Shown here: positions 26,924 through 34,505 of the stretch, in pieces
Layout of the letters: the number at the start of each line of letters is the position of its first letter
Numbering within the stretch: position 1 is the stretch's first letter
Origin: Candidatus Thorarchaeota archaeon
Lineage (GTDB): Archaea > Asgardarchaeota > Thorarchaeia > Thorarchaeales > Thorarchaeaceae
NCBI GenBank assembly: GCA_018238375.1
Contig: JABCTJ010000168.1
Span: forward strand, 1 to 36,312
Length of the DNA stretch: 36,312 nucleotides
Direction: 5' to 3'
Position numbers and translations under genes: made by a program
Notes under the pieces: model-generated
The model's input: only the letters and a program-made list of their open reading frames with translations
Databases searched by the model: none
Told to the model about the DNA's origin: nothing

Positions 26924-29023
26924 ATGGGACGAAGATATCCAGCCACTCGGAAGGAGAATATTGTTGAAGAGATACATGACATCAAGGTTGAAGACCCGTA
27001 TCGATGGCTTGAAGATTCATCCTCAAGTGAGGTGCTAGAGTGGGTTGTGGAACAGAACAAGTTGACCCGCTCGATTCTCGATGGATACTCGGGAGGAGAG
27101 ATTGTCAAAAAGCGAATGCAAAATCTGTTTTTGTACGACTATATTCTAGCTATGAATTTTGAGGTTGTAGTAACTAAGGATGGCCCCAGATTCTTCTATT
27201 TCTTCAGAGAGGCTGGAAAGAACCAGCCATCGCTCTGCTATCAAGATGGGGAAAAGGGACAGAGAGTAGTTCTCTTTAACCCACTTAGAGAGTCTGAAAA
27301 AGCTCTCGTCTCTATTGATTGGTTCAAAGCAAGTAGCGACGGAAGTTTGGTGGCGTACGGAACATCAGAGGGGGGCACAGAGCTGAGTGTTTTGTATGTG
27401 ATGGATGTTGAAAAGAGAGAGATTCTCACAGAGAAAATCCCTCAGACTAAATGGTGTAGAATCGTCTGGGTGAAGAACTTGGGTTTCTACTATGCTAGGT
27501 ACCCATTGCCAGGCACAGTTTCACCCGTGGATGAGAACTATTATCACCATGTCTACTATCATAAGCTTGGAGATGATTATAAGAAAGACGTGAAAGTATT
27601 CGGTGAGGGGAGACCGAAGACTGAACATCCTATTCTCTCAGTCAACAAAAATTGCACACTACTGGCAATCTGTAGCACTCGATTCATTTGCTCAGATGTC
27701 CATGTCGCTCACGTGCATGCCAATAACCCGAGCTCATTAGACTTCGTTCCTGTGATTGAGAATGATTCAGTTTCAAGCATATCTAAGTTTGATGGCAATC
27801 AACTGTTTGTGTTGACGGAAATCAGTGCGCCTAATGGTCAGATTCTGCAATACGATCTCTCAAGATTTTCTGAAGATGGAAAAATGCCAGAAGCCAAAAT
27901 CGCAGTAAAAGAAACTGAAGGTGTGATCTTCAATCGCCACGGCCACAACTTCGCCATTTGCGATGAGCGCCTTGTTGTGATAGAGGAAAAAAATGCCTCT
28001 AGTGCCTTGAAAATCTATGACATGGAGTCAGGCAAACTAGTAGATGATGTCAGTTTCGACTCCCACGTGACGCTCTATCATCTTTCAGCAGCTCCAGGTG
28101 CGGATTCATTCTACTATAGTCTTGGAAGCTTCTTCTATCCAGCCTCACACTACGCCTACAGAGCTGGTGAGCCCAGTCTTCTTCACAAACCGGACCTTAA
28201 CCTGCGCCCTGACCTATTCCAATCGAAGCTTGTCTGGTATAGATCAAAGGATGGCACGAAGGTTTCAATGTTTGTCCTTTCGAAGAAAGGCATGGATGTT
28301 TCTGAGAAGACTCCAGTCACGCTTACGGGATATGGCGGCTTTGGCATGTCATACAGTCCAAGTTTCAATCAAGAATACATTGCATGGATTGAGCAAGGAG
28401 GCGTAGTAGCAATTGCCCATCTCAGGGGTGGCGGAGAGTACGGACAGAAATGGCATCGTGCAGGAAACCGTGAAAACAAGCAGAATGTCTTTGATGATTT
28501 CATTGCTGCAGCTGAATGGCTCATTGAGAATAGGATTGGTAATCGCGAAACCATTGCAATCGATGGTAGAAGCAATGGAGGTCTCTTAGTGGGCGCTGCG
28601 TTGGTCCAGAAACCTGACCTCTTTGGAGCAGTATCGTGTCATGTACCCTTACTCGATATGATAAGGTACACCAACTTCCAGGTAGCAAAGACTTGGTCCC
28701 CAGAATACGGAGACCCAGAGGTCAAAGAGGAGTTTGAGTGGATATATCCCTACAGCCCTTATCATCAAGTCAAGAATGAGAAGTATCCTCCAACCCTACT
28801 ACTCACCGCCTTAGGAGACACGCGAGTTGACTCGATGCACGCTTTCAAGATGGCTGCAAAGCTGCAGAACACCTCAAATGAGGTACTAGAAGATAGGCCG
28901 TTCATACTTCATACAGAGAGCCAAGCAGGTCATGGAATAGGGTCACCCATCGAGAAGGTCGTTGATTCGTTGACTAAGTCGTTTATCTTTCGAGCACATC
29001 ACACGGGTATGAAAATCAAGTAA
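26924..29023 (+). CDS. Prolyl oligopeptidase (S9A family)
   Basis: A 699-residue cytosolic serine peptidase that cleaves short peptides after proline. An N-terminal part (RYPATRKENIVEEIHDIKVE then DPYRWLED) and a seven-bladed propeller (about 75-410) precede the alpha/beta-hydrolase domain. Catalytic Ser550 lies in GRSNGG, Asp632 in GDTRVD and His670 in AGHGIG. YGGFGMSY and HLRGGGEYG are typical of the oxyanion region. There is no signal peptide. Start: ATG at 26924, with GAGGG 8 nt before it. The nearby hydrolase gene shares an upstream element. Confidence 0.96.
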   Translation: MGRRYPATRKENIVEEIHDIKVEDPYRWLEDSSSSEVLEWVVEQNKLTRSILDGYSGGEIVKKRMQNLFLYDYILAMNFEVVVTKDGPRFFYFFREAGKNQPSLCYQDGEKGQRVVLFNPLRESEKALVSIDWFKASSDGSLVAYGTSEGGTELSVLYVMDVEKREILTEKIPQTKWCRIVWVKNLGFYYARYPLPGTVSPVDENYYHHVYYHKLGDDYKKDVKVFGEGRPKTEHPILSVNKNCTLLAICSTRFICSDVHVAHVHANNPSSLDFVPVIENDSVSSISKFDGNQLFVLTEISAPNGQILQYDLSRFSEDGKMPEAKIAVKETEGVIFNRHGHNFAICDERLVVIEEKNASSALKIYDMESGKLVDDVSFDSHVTLYHLSAAPGADSFYYSLGSFFYPASHYAYRAGEPSLLHKPDLNLRPDLFQSKLVWYRSKDGTKVSMFVLSKKGMDVSEKTPVTLTGYGGFGMSYSPSFNQEYIAWIEQGGVVAIAHLRGGGEYGQKWHRAGNRENKQNVFDDFIAAAEWLIENRIGNRETIAIDGRSNGGLLVGAALVQKPDLFGAVSCHVPLLDMIRYTNFQVAKTWSPEYGDPEVKEEFEWIYPYSPYHQVKNEKYPPTLLLTALGDTRVDSMHAFKMAAKLQNTSNEVLEDRPFILHTESQAGHGIGSPIEKVVDSLTKSFIFRAHHTGMKIK

Positions 29024-29041
29024 TAGCAAGTCAGAAGGCGC

Positions 29042-29077
29042 TCGAAGAAGGTTTAAGCCTGAGAAACACCACAACTC
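29042..29077 (+). repeat. 36-bp upstream element, copy 2
   Basis: Counterpart of 26767-26802. Here it carries GGTTTAAGCC, a plausible BRE/TATA box, and ends 14 nt before the ATG of the alpha/beta hydrolase. Confidence 0.6.
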
Positions 29078-29091
29078 AGACGTGAGAATTC

Positions 29092-29925
29092 ATGAACCTA
29101 GATGTTTCGAAACTTCGACAACAGTTTGAGGGACCTCATCATCTAATCACAACCTCTGATGATCAAACTCTTTTCCTCAGGAAATGGGAACCCCAAGGCG
29201 AAACTCTACGCAAACAGGCGGTATTGATACTGCATGGAATAACTGCTCATAGCGGGCCGTATTCTATGATTGGGAATCCATTATCGAAATCGGGTTTCAC
29301 AGTCTACGGACTTGACCTTCGAGGGCATGGGCTATCTGATGGGGTTCGAGGAGATTATCCGAGCAAGGACAGGTTTGTCAAGGATATCTGCGAAACATTA
29401 GCCTTCACAAAGCAACTTCATGATGTTGTAGTGTTGCTCGGACATAGCCTCGGAGTTCTCTCATCCATACATGCACTGAACAATTGCCTCGCAAACATTG
29501 ACGGATCTATTCTGTTGAGCGGTGCCAGAACCATTAGACCGGAAGCATATCCGAAAATGTCAGTCCTGCAGAAGCTCAAGATAGGCCTTTGGTCGCTTAT
29601 CTCACCAAGCAAGCCAGTAATCAAATATGGACGAGATGGAATGGTTGGATTGGACGACCCATTGTTCAATTTCAGATACACGTTGCGCTTCATGAGAATG
29701 ATGAATCATAAGGACATGGAAATCCCAAAGGAATTGCACATTCCGTTCTTCGTTGGAATCGGTGACTCTGATGAGTTATTCACTGTTGATTCGTGTCGTG
29801 AGCTCTTTGAGGAGATTCCGTCTGACTCGAAGGAGTTTCATGTTTTTCCGAGTGGAAGTCATACAGAGTTCCCAAAAAATAGCTGGGTTCCGTTGGTCAC
29901 ATGGTTAGAGAAGACTTTCAACTAG
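29092..29925 (+). CDS. Alpha/beta hydrolase, lysophospholipase/monoacylglycerol lipase-like
   Basis: A 277-residue serine hydrolase. Oxyanion strand VLILHGITAHSGPY, GLDLRGHGLSDG, nucleophile elbow GHSLG with Ser119, acid Asp227 (or Asp225) in GDSDELF, and His257 in GSHTEF. The GLDLRGHG and HSG pattern fits the monoacylglycerol lipase / lysophospholipase group; the substrate is not proven. Archaeal lipids are ether-linked, so a peptide, acylglycerol or detoxification role is equally possible. No signal peptide. The start has GTGAG a few nt upstream. Confidence 0.92.
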   Translation: MNLDVSKLRQQFEGPHHLITTSDDQTLFLRKWEPQGETLRKQAVLILHGITAHSGPYSMIGNPLSKSGFTVYGLDLRGHGLSDGVRGDYPSKDRFVKDICETLAFTKQLHDVVVLLGHSLGVLSSIHALNNCLANIDGSILLSGARTIRPEAYPKMSVLQKLKIGLWSLISPSKPVIKYGRDGMVGLDDPLFNFRYTLRFMRMMNHKDMEIPKELHIPFFVGIGDSDELFTVDSCRELFEEIPSDSKEFHVFPSGSHTEFPKNSWVPLVTWLEKTFN

Positions 29926-29975
29926 AACGGGAGTGCTAACCTCAGTTAATCACGCATCATCCACACGCCTGAACT

Positions 29976-30010
29976 ATTGTTACCTAAGGATTTTTAACAA
30001 TTGTTACCTA
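29976..30010 (+). repeat. Tandem ATTGTTACCTA motif
   Basis: ATTGTTACCTA at 29976-29986 and again at 30000-30010, a period of 24 bp. A third ATTGTTACCT lies at 26694-26703 ahead of the prolyl oligopeptidase. It is upstream of the TATA box of the five-repeat membrane-protein gene, in the position expected for an activator site. Confidence 0.5.
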
Positions 30011-30064
30011 TTCGAATGGATAAGGCTACTAGTCACATGATGTGACCCTAAATTGTGGCCCTGC

Positions 30065-30072
30065 TTTATATA
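30065..30072 (+). promoter_or_regulatory. TATA box for the five-repeat membrane protein
   Basis: TTTATATA, 48 nt before the ATG at 30120. Transcription is expected near 30093-30098, leaving a short leader. Confidence 0.65.
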
Positions 30073-30119
30073 CAAAAAAAGAATGGCTTTGAATAGAAAA
30101 AAACGACGCAAACGGATTC

Positions 30120-31262
30120 ATGAGGATATCTCTAGAAGAAACCATAGCGTTGGATTTAGGGTTTGATACAATGAAACCAATTGATGAAGATGTAACTCCA
30201 TCAGCCGATGACATACCTGAAGATGATGAGGCCGTGGAGTCTGTAATAGAGATAGGGATTTCAACTAGGAGACGGAGAGGTCGACGCAGAGAAACGAAGA
30301 TCCAGGAATACGGTTCTTTAGCTAGTATGATTGCTTGGATGGCATTTTTGTTTGTATGGCTATTCTTCTACGCAAGCAACTATGGTATCTTTGAGAACAT
30401 AGCAATCGTGCTAATTTCTCTTCTCATAGTCGGTGCATTGAATGCCGTTTCACGAATACCAATTCAGGGTGAAGGTTGGAGAGCTCGAACAAGTGCTGTT
30501 AGTGGAATCGCTTGGATAATCTTCTTGATAGCTTGGATAATCTTTTTCGCAGGTGATTACGGAATCTATGAGAATATTGGAATAGGCATTGCTTCTCTCC
30601 TAATTATTGGTGCTCTCAACGTTTTACTTTGGATTCCAACGGCAGGAGAAGGTTGGGGAGCTCGGATTAGTGCCCTAGGTGGTATTGGATGGCTGACATT
30701 CTTGGCGCTATGGTTTCCATTTGCGAATGACTTCGCGCTCATTTACTCGATCAATGTCTATCAGAATTTTGCAATAATACTTGCTTCCTTCTTGATAATG
30801 TTGGTAGTAGTGATTGCTCCTTGGAGATCTGAAATTGGTAGGGAGGTTCACCATGAACCTGGTTTGCGCCCCCGAATAAAAGGAACAATGACAGGATTCA
30901 TTCTGTGGCTTGTGTTCATCGTGATATGGTTGGTGTACTTTGCGGGGAATCCTATCTATAGCGCAAACCAAAATGTATCTGTTGTCCTCCTATCATTTTC
31001 AATATTCAGTGCAGTGATTCTAGGTCTATGGCTACCTTGGGCCCGCCGTAGAGGTGAAGGTCCTGAGAATTGGTGGGCTATTGGGCTAGCGTTTATTTGG
31101 GTCCTAGCACTAACAGCTTGGTTCTGGTTCTTCGCTGACAATTACGATGCATACCAGAATTTTGCAGTGTTCCTACTCTCTCTAATGGTCATGGCTGCTA
31201 TCAGCGGGGGTGCTCAGTGGAAGAAGGCCCGAGACTTTGGAGCCCTGGATTGGGACGACTGA
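30120..31262 (+). CDS. Five-repeat polytopic membrane protein
   Basis: A 380-residue protein. It has an acidic cytoplasmic N-terminus (1-45), a very basic patch (RRRRGRRRETK, 50-60) and five tandem two-helix repeats at about 66-113, 125-172, 185-235, 257-307 and 318-367. Each repeat follows the pattern W..FL..W..FFA, Y..(Y/F)(E/Q)N.A, SLLI.GA. The best conserved pair is repeats 1 and 2. Ten membrane spans are expected. No family recognised. ATG at 30120 has no SD; ATG at 30171 (MKPIDED) has AGGG upstream and is an alternative. A terminator hairpin follows the stop. Confidence 0.82.
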   Translation: MRISLEETIALDLGFDTMKPIDEDVTPSADDIPEDDEAVESVIEIGISTRRRRGRRRETKIQEYGSLASMIAWMAFLFVWLFFYASNYGIFENIAIVLISLLIVGALNAVSRIPIQGEGWRARTSAVSGIAWIIFLIAWIIFFAGDYGIYENIGIGIASLLIIGALNVLLWIPTAGEGWGARISALGGIGWLTFLALWFPFANDFALIYSINVYQNFAIILASFLIMLVVVIAPWRSEIGREVHHEPGLRPRIKGTMTGFILWLVFIVIWLVYFAGNPIYSANQNVSVVLLSFSIFSAVILGLWLPWARRRGEGPENWWAIGLAFIWVLALTAWFWFFADNYDAYQNFAVFLLSLMVMAAISGGAQWKKARDFGALDWDD

Positions 31263-31282
31263 CGAACAAAATCTGAAATCTA

Positions 31283-31320
31283 AGGAATGGCAGGTAAGGC
31301 CTGCCTTCCTCTTCATTTTT
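31283..31320 (+). terminator. Hairpin terminator between convergent genes
   Basis: Stem AGGAA-T-GGCAGG (31283-31294) pairs with CCTGCC-TTCCT (31300-31310), 11 bp with one bulged T, followed by TTCATTTTT. It serves the plus-strand gene and, with a weaker T-rich flank, perhaps the convergent minus-strand gene. Confidence 0.7.
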
Positions 31321-31933
31321 CTATCGTTTCAATACGCAAGTCAAGACTTAGCGTATTGAAAGATAAGAGTGCGACAAAACCAAAGGACCCAAAAACTGTA
31401 AACCACTCGACAAAAGGCCCTCCGACTGCTAGTTCAAAACCCAGACTTAGGACGTTGATCGAAAAGCCGTAGACTGCAATCACTTTCAGGAACTTCGGAT
31501 GCCACAGCAGGGCTACATTAATCAGAATCAGCACGATGAAGTTCAACACAAAAAAAGTTGAGGAGGCCGTCATGTGAGGACTGCCCTGATCCTCAGAGAA
31601 GATGCCGATCATAATAAGAGCAATGGCTGAAAGGATGCCAACAATCTGTCCACCAATCAAGAGAATTTTGCTCAGTCGCTCTTCGGAATGCCATTTGTTC
31701 AGTCCCAAAAAGAAGGGGACTAGAGCCGCTCCTGTCAGCACACAGCCGAGATTGTAAAAATAGGCACCAAAGGGACTATAGTCGAAGTTACCCAATCTGC
31801 TCAGGTAATTATTCCACGGACTGAAAGGCTCTGGGTAGAAAGCCCAAGAAATGAGTGTGAAGACGCAATAGAGTAAGATAACTAGAACCCCGCTAAGGGT
31901 TGCCAAAGGCCATTTGCGAGGATTCAGTTTCAT
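31313..31933 (-). CDS. DUF998-like six-span membrane protein
   Basis: A 206-residue integral membrane protein with six spans (about 12-32, 58-78, 92-112, 122-142, 150-168, 178-198). WNNYLSRLGNFDYSPFGAYF after the first span and IFSEDQGSPHMTASSTFF in a loop match the layout of the DUF998 family. Function unknown. ATG at 31933. A clear TATA box lies 35 nt upstream and no SD is visible, so the mRNA probably has a very short leader. Convergent with the five-repeat membrane protein. Confidence 0.82.
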   Translation of the reverse strand: MKLNPRKWPLATLSGVLVILLYCVFTLISWAFYPEPFSPWNNYLSRLGNFDYSPFGAYFYNLGCVLTGAALVPFFLGLNKWHSEERLSKILLIGGQIVGILSAIALIMIGIFSEDQGSPHMTASSTFFVLNFIVLILINVALLWHPKFLKVIAVYGFSINVLSLGFELAVGGPFVEWFTVFGSFGFVALLSFNTLSLDLRIETIEK

Positions 31934-31967
31934 ATGCTTTACCCGTGATTCAAGGCTGACTTGGCCT

Positions 31968-31975
31968 CATATATC
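31968..31975 (-). promoter_or_regulatory. TATA box for the DUF998-like gene
   Basis: On the minus strand GATATATG, about 35 nt before the ATG at 31933, placing transcription start a few bases ahead of the coding region. Confidence 0.55.
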
Positions 31976-32011
31976 CTCTTCTTAGGTTCTTCACAAGTTA
32001 AGATGCACGGG

Positions 32012-32053
32012 AAAAAAGAGAAAGGATGGAAGGAGCGCGACCAGCGCGCCCTT
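32012..32053 (-). terminator. Terminator of the hydrogenase operon
   Basis: On the minus strand, AAGG-GCGCG (32053-32045) and CGCGC-T-CCTT (to 32030) form a 9-bp GC-rich stem with one bulged base. A pyrimidine tract ending in TTTTTT (32017-32012) follows. It lies just after the SECIS-like fold and ends the hdrA-to-vhuU transcript. Confidence 0.7.
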
Positions 32054-32107
32054 GCGAGGCTGTCAAGCCCAGTCCAGTCGTTTCCGACCGGGCCTTCATC
32101 CGCCGCC
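32054..32107 (-). ncRNA. SECIS-like selenocysteine insertion element
   Basis: Minus-strand RNA. The 5' core AUGA (32099-32096; its UGA is also the vhuU stop) faces the 3' core UGA (32065-32063), matching the eukaryotic RUGAN / KGAN pattern of a kink-turn quartet. Helix II: A95-U66, G94-C67, bulged G93, C92-G68, C91-G69, C90-G70, G89-U71, G88-C72 (last two digits of position). AAA at 32083-32081 lies in the apical loop, 12 nt after the AUGA. Helix I pairs 32104-32102 with 32058-32060 and 32100 with 32062. It starts 81 nt after the Sec codon. Published Lokiarchaeota SECIS elements are also eukaryote-like. The fold was drawn by eye. Confidence 0.58.
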
Positions 32108-32254
32108 AGTCACGAGCTCCTTCCTAACTATCTCGCGGCCCTCTTCATCGACAATGACGAGATGAGCGCCGCAGGATAGTCAGCAGTCATAGCACCGAAT
32201 AACCATCTCAATGATGTTCAGTACTCCTTCAGGTATTTCTTCTGTCATGATCAT
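32096..32254 (-). CDS. vhuU: VhuU-like selenocysteine subunit of the NiFe(Se) hydrogenase (in-frame UGA)
   Basis: A 52-codon gene with TGA at 32182-32180 read as selenocysteine (residue 25). Around it are R20 C21 Y22 D23 C24 U25 L26 S27 C28 G29 A30 H31. This supplies the second Ni-Fe ligand pair (normally DPCxxCxxH) that MvhA lacks. Translation before the UGA (MIMTEEIPEGVLNIIEMVIR) resembles the sequence before that motif in fused large subunits. After the His a 21-residue tail (LVIVDEEGREIVRKELVTGGG, shown only as its composition of acidic then basic residues) is expected to be cleaved by a maturation protease. Methanococcus VhuU is a known split selenopeptide of this kind. It starts 12 nt after mvhA, in the same frame. 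ATG at 32248 is an alternative start. Confidence 0.85.
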
Positions 32255-32266
32255 CAATTCTCTTGT

Positions 32267-33583
32267 CTAAGTCTTCACCATGGGTTCAGGAAGTGTAATC
32301 TTCTCGAGAATTTTATCCTCGAAGATTTGTTTCGCGGCAACCATTAACGACTTCTCGATGCCGGCAATATTGTTGTTCGTGGCGACAATGAGGTTCGCCT
32401 TGACCAGCATGCCCTTTTCGTCGGACGTGTAGTCATGAAGCAGTGTGCCTCGTGGAGCCTCAACAACACCAACGCCGTTGCCAGCCTTGGGTTCAACGTC
32501 AGAGAGCTTCACGTCCGTGCTCACAATCTCCGGGTCTTCTAGAAGCGTCTTGATCATCTCAGCAGCTTGCACCATCTCTACGATTCGAGCGTAGTGGTAT
32601 ACAAACGTGTGATGCGAAGGTCTCCCAACGAGTTCTCTCATCTCTTTCAGAGCTGCATCTGCAAGAGGTGTAGCCATCTTATCGGCTACATTGCACCGTG
32701 CGAGAGTATTCGCTCTCCAGATGCCCTCGGGATAGCCGACTGGTTTGTAGTAGATATGAGTTGCATAGGAGTGCTTGGCAACATGCTCGCCGTAGTACTT
32801 TGTATACTCGCTAGGCTTGAAGTTCTCTACAATCTTACCTTCAGGGTCCATCACGCGAATCTTGCCATCGTAGATATCATGAGTTCCATTGTTGGTCAAC
32901 CCGAGATAGTAAGTTGGAGTCACCGCTAGCTTTGTTATCACTTCAATGTATGAGTTGACAACGGTCTTGGCAAGGTCCACTGTCTTGTGGATATTCTCCA
33001 GCATTTCCGGGACCTTTGTTAGCCAGTCATCGCGTTCCTCTTCCTTCATAGCATACAGCATCCCGCCAGGAATGCCAGTCGTCGGGTGAATTGCCTTGGC
33101 CCCAATGGTCGTGCACAGTTCCTGACCAAACTCCATCAGCTTGATTGCTTGGACTGCAACATCAGGGAGATACTTGAGAACAGCAGCAACGTTCCGTACC
33201 GCTGGGCTCGCGAAGGGTCCAAAGACAAAGTCCGGAGCCGCAAGAGCGTAGAAGTGGATTGCATGAGATGAGAGCTGCTTCGCCTCAATCAATAGCCGCC
33301 TCAGTTTGATTGCGGCTGGCGGAGGTGTCACATCCCAAGCGGCCTCGACTGCCTTCAGTGAAGCAAGATGGTGTGGGATTGGGCATATGCCGCAGATCCG
33401 TGGAGCGATTCGTGGAGCCTCCTCCATTGGTCGCCCTTCTAGGAACTTCTCAAAGAACCGTGTACTGTTCACGTTGAACTGAATGTCCTTGACCTTGTTG
33501 CTAGGACCTAGTTTGATAGTCAATGTTCCATGGCCTTCGAGACGCGTCACTGGGTCAATGCGGATTATCTTCTCATTGGTCAT
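32267..33583 (-). CDS. mvhA: F420-nonreducing NiFe hydrogenase large subunit, lacking its C-terminal metal motif
   Basis: A 438-residue MvhA/VhuA homologue that holds the Ni-Fe site. IDPVTRLEGHG (8-18) and the N-terminal ligand motif RICGICPIPHH (Cys64, Cys67, His71) are present. The chain ends in LPEPMVKT at a TAG, before the DPCxxCxxH motif that normally closes the protein. That motif is in the adjacent vhuU gene, so this is a naturally split subunit and not a pseudogene. The ATG overlaps the mvhG stop (ATGA), and GGAGG lies about 9 nt upstream. With MvhG, MvhD and HdrA it feeds electrons from H2 into heterodisulfide-reductase-type bifurcation. Confidence 0.96.
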   Translation of the reverse strand: MTNEKIIRIDPVTRLEGHGTLTIKLGPSNKVKDIQFNVNSTRFFEKFLEGRPMEEAPRIAPRICGICPIPHHLASLKAVEAAWDVTPPPAAIKLRRLLIEAKQLSSHAIHFYALAAPDFVFGPFASPAVRNVAAVLKYLPDVAVQAIKLMEFGQELCTTIGAKAIHPTTGIPGGMLYAMKEEERDDWLTKVPEMLENIHKTVDLAKTVVNSYIEVITKLAVTPTYYLGLTNNGTHDIYDGKIRVMDPEGKIVENFKPSEYTKYYGEHVAKHSYATHIYYKPVGYPEGIWRANTLARCNVADKMATPLADAALKEMRELVGRPSHHTFVYHYARIVEMVQAAEMIKTLLEDPEIVSTDVKLSDVEPKAGNGVGVVEAPRGTLLHDYTSDEKGMLVKANLIVATNNNIAGIEKSLMVAAKQIFEDKILEKITLPEPMVKT

Positions 33584-34503
33584 TTCGTCTTTACCTCCTC
33601 TCGCTTAATTCGAATTCCACCTAAGTGACTTGTTGGATAGGTGAATCTCCAAAAGGTGCCAAGTGGGTCAAGAACCTTCTCCGCAAGGACTTCTGGTTCA
33701 AGAGGTGCCATCGAGCCAAACATGGATATCGCTGCGGCCCCCTGGTCGGTTGTGATTGGCGGAGGTGGACCGAAACAGCCGCGGCATGTCGCCCCGTGAT
33801 TAACACACTGCCCTTCGCAGAGACCCCATGTTGCAGAACCAACACAGATGTAGCCCTGCTCAAGCAGGCACCTGTCAGGGTCCGCAATGCCCTCGAAGGG
33901 GCGAAGTATCTCTGTGATTGGGGTTTCCTTCCGCTCCCTGTCACAGTAATGACATACTGTATGGGGTGGCAACTCTATTTCCTTGCCTGTAAGCAGCGCA
34001 GTCAAGGCGGTCAGAATCAGCTTGGATGTCGGAGGACATCCTGGAAGGAAGATCTCGAAATCAACTATAGTACTGTTAGGTACCACAACTGGGGCAATCT
34101 CTGGAAGGTTCTCTGTCGGCACCTCGCCATCCTTGACTGTCTTGTTGTTTCGAAACTTGACTTCTAAGCACTCATCCAAAGTCGAGAAATTAGCAAGGCC
34201 TGGAATGCCTCCAAAGCAAGAACATGAGCCGAATGAGATCAGAATCTTGCACTTCGCTCTCATAAGCTTCAGCAGGTGAATGTCTTCTTCCGTTCGAGCC
34301 ATTCCTTCGTACAAGCCAACCGTGATTGACTTGTCAGGATAGCCTTCGAGGTCCTTGAGTTTAAAGTCAGCAACACATTGCCAATACTTGATATCAATCA
34401 ACGGCAGAACTGTTGCCAGATTGAGATGAATATCAATAAGGCTCTGGAAACAACCCCAACAGGAGCTACCTTGAGCCATCGCGATTGATGTAGGTTCTGC
34501 CAT
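33580..34503 (-). CDS. mvhG: F420-nonreducing NiFe hydrogenase small subunit
   Basis: A 307-residue MvhG/VhuG homologue that wires the Ni-Fe site to the outside through three Fe-S clusters. Cysteine motifs: SCWGC (Cys15, Cys18), GSCSCFGGIPG, PGCPP, CHYCDRERKE and NHGATCRGCFGP. There is no Tat signal and no C-terminal anchor, so it is cytoplasmic. ATG at 34503 has AAAGGAGGT just upstream (6-nt spacer). The gap from the preceding small gene is 2 nt, and the stop overlaps the mvhA start, so translation is coupled. Confidence 0.96.
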   Translation of the reverse strand: MAEPTSIAMAQGSSCWGCFQSLIDIHLNLATVLPLIDIKYWQCVADFKLKDLEGYPDKSITVGLYEGMARTEEDIHLLKLMRAKCKILISFGSCSCFGGIPGLANFSTLDECLEVKFRNNKTVKDGEVPTENLPEIAPVVVPNSTIVDFEIFLPGCPPTSKLILTALTALLTGKEIELPPHTVCHYCDRERKETPITEILRPFEGIADPDRCLLEQGYICVGSATWGLCEGQCVNHGATCRGCFGPPPPITTDQGAAAISMFGSMAPLEPEVLAEKVLDPLGTFWRFTYPTSHLGGIRIKREEVKTK

Positions 34504-34505
34504 CT

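Noticed and set aside
30083-30166. 27-codon basic ORF before the five-repeat membrane protein
   Set aside because: Its ATG lies upstream of the transcription start predicted from the TATA box at 30065.
32267-32269. TAG between mvhA and vhuU read as pyrrolysine or a sequencing error joining them
   Set aside because: The two genes are in the same frame, but vhuU has its own ATG and split VhuA/VhuU is known, so an ordinary stop is the simpler reading.
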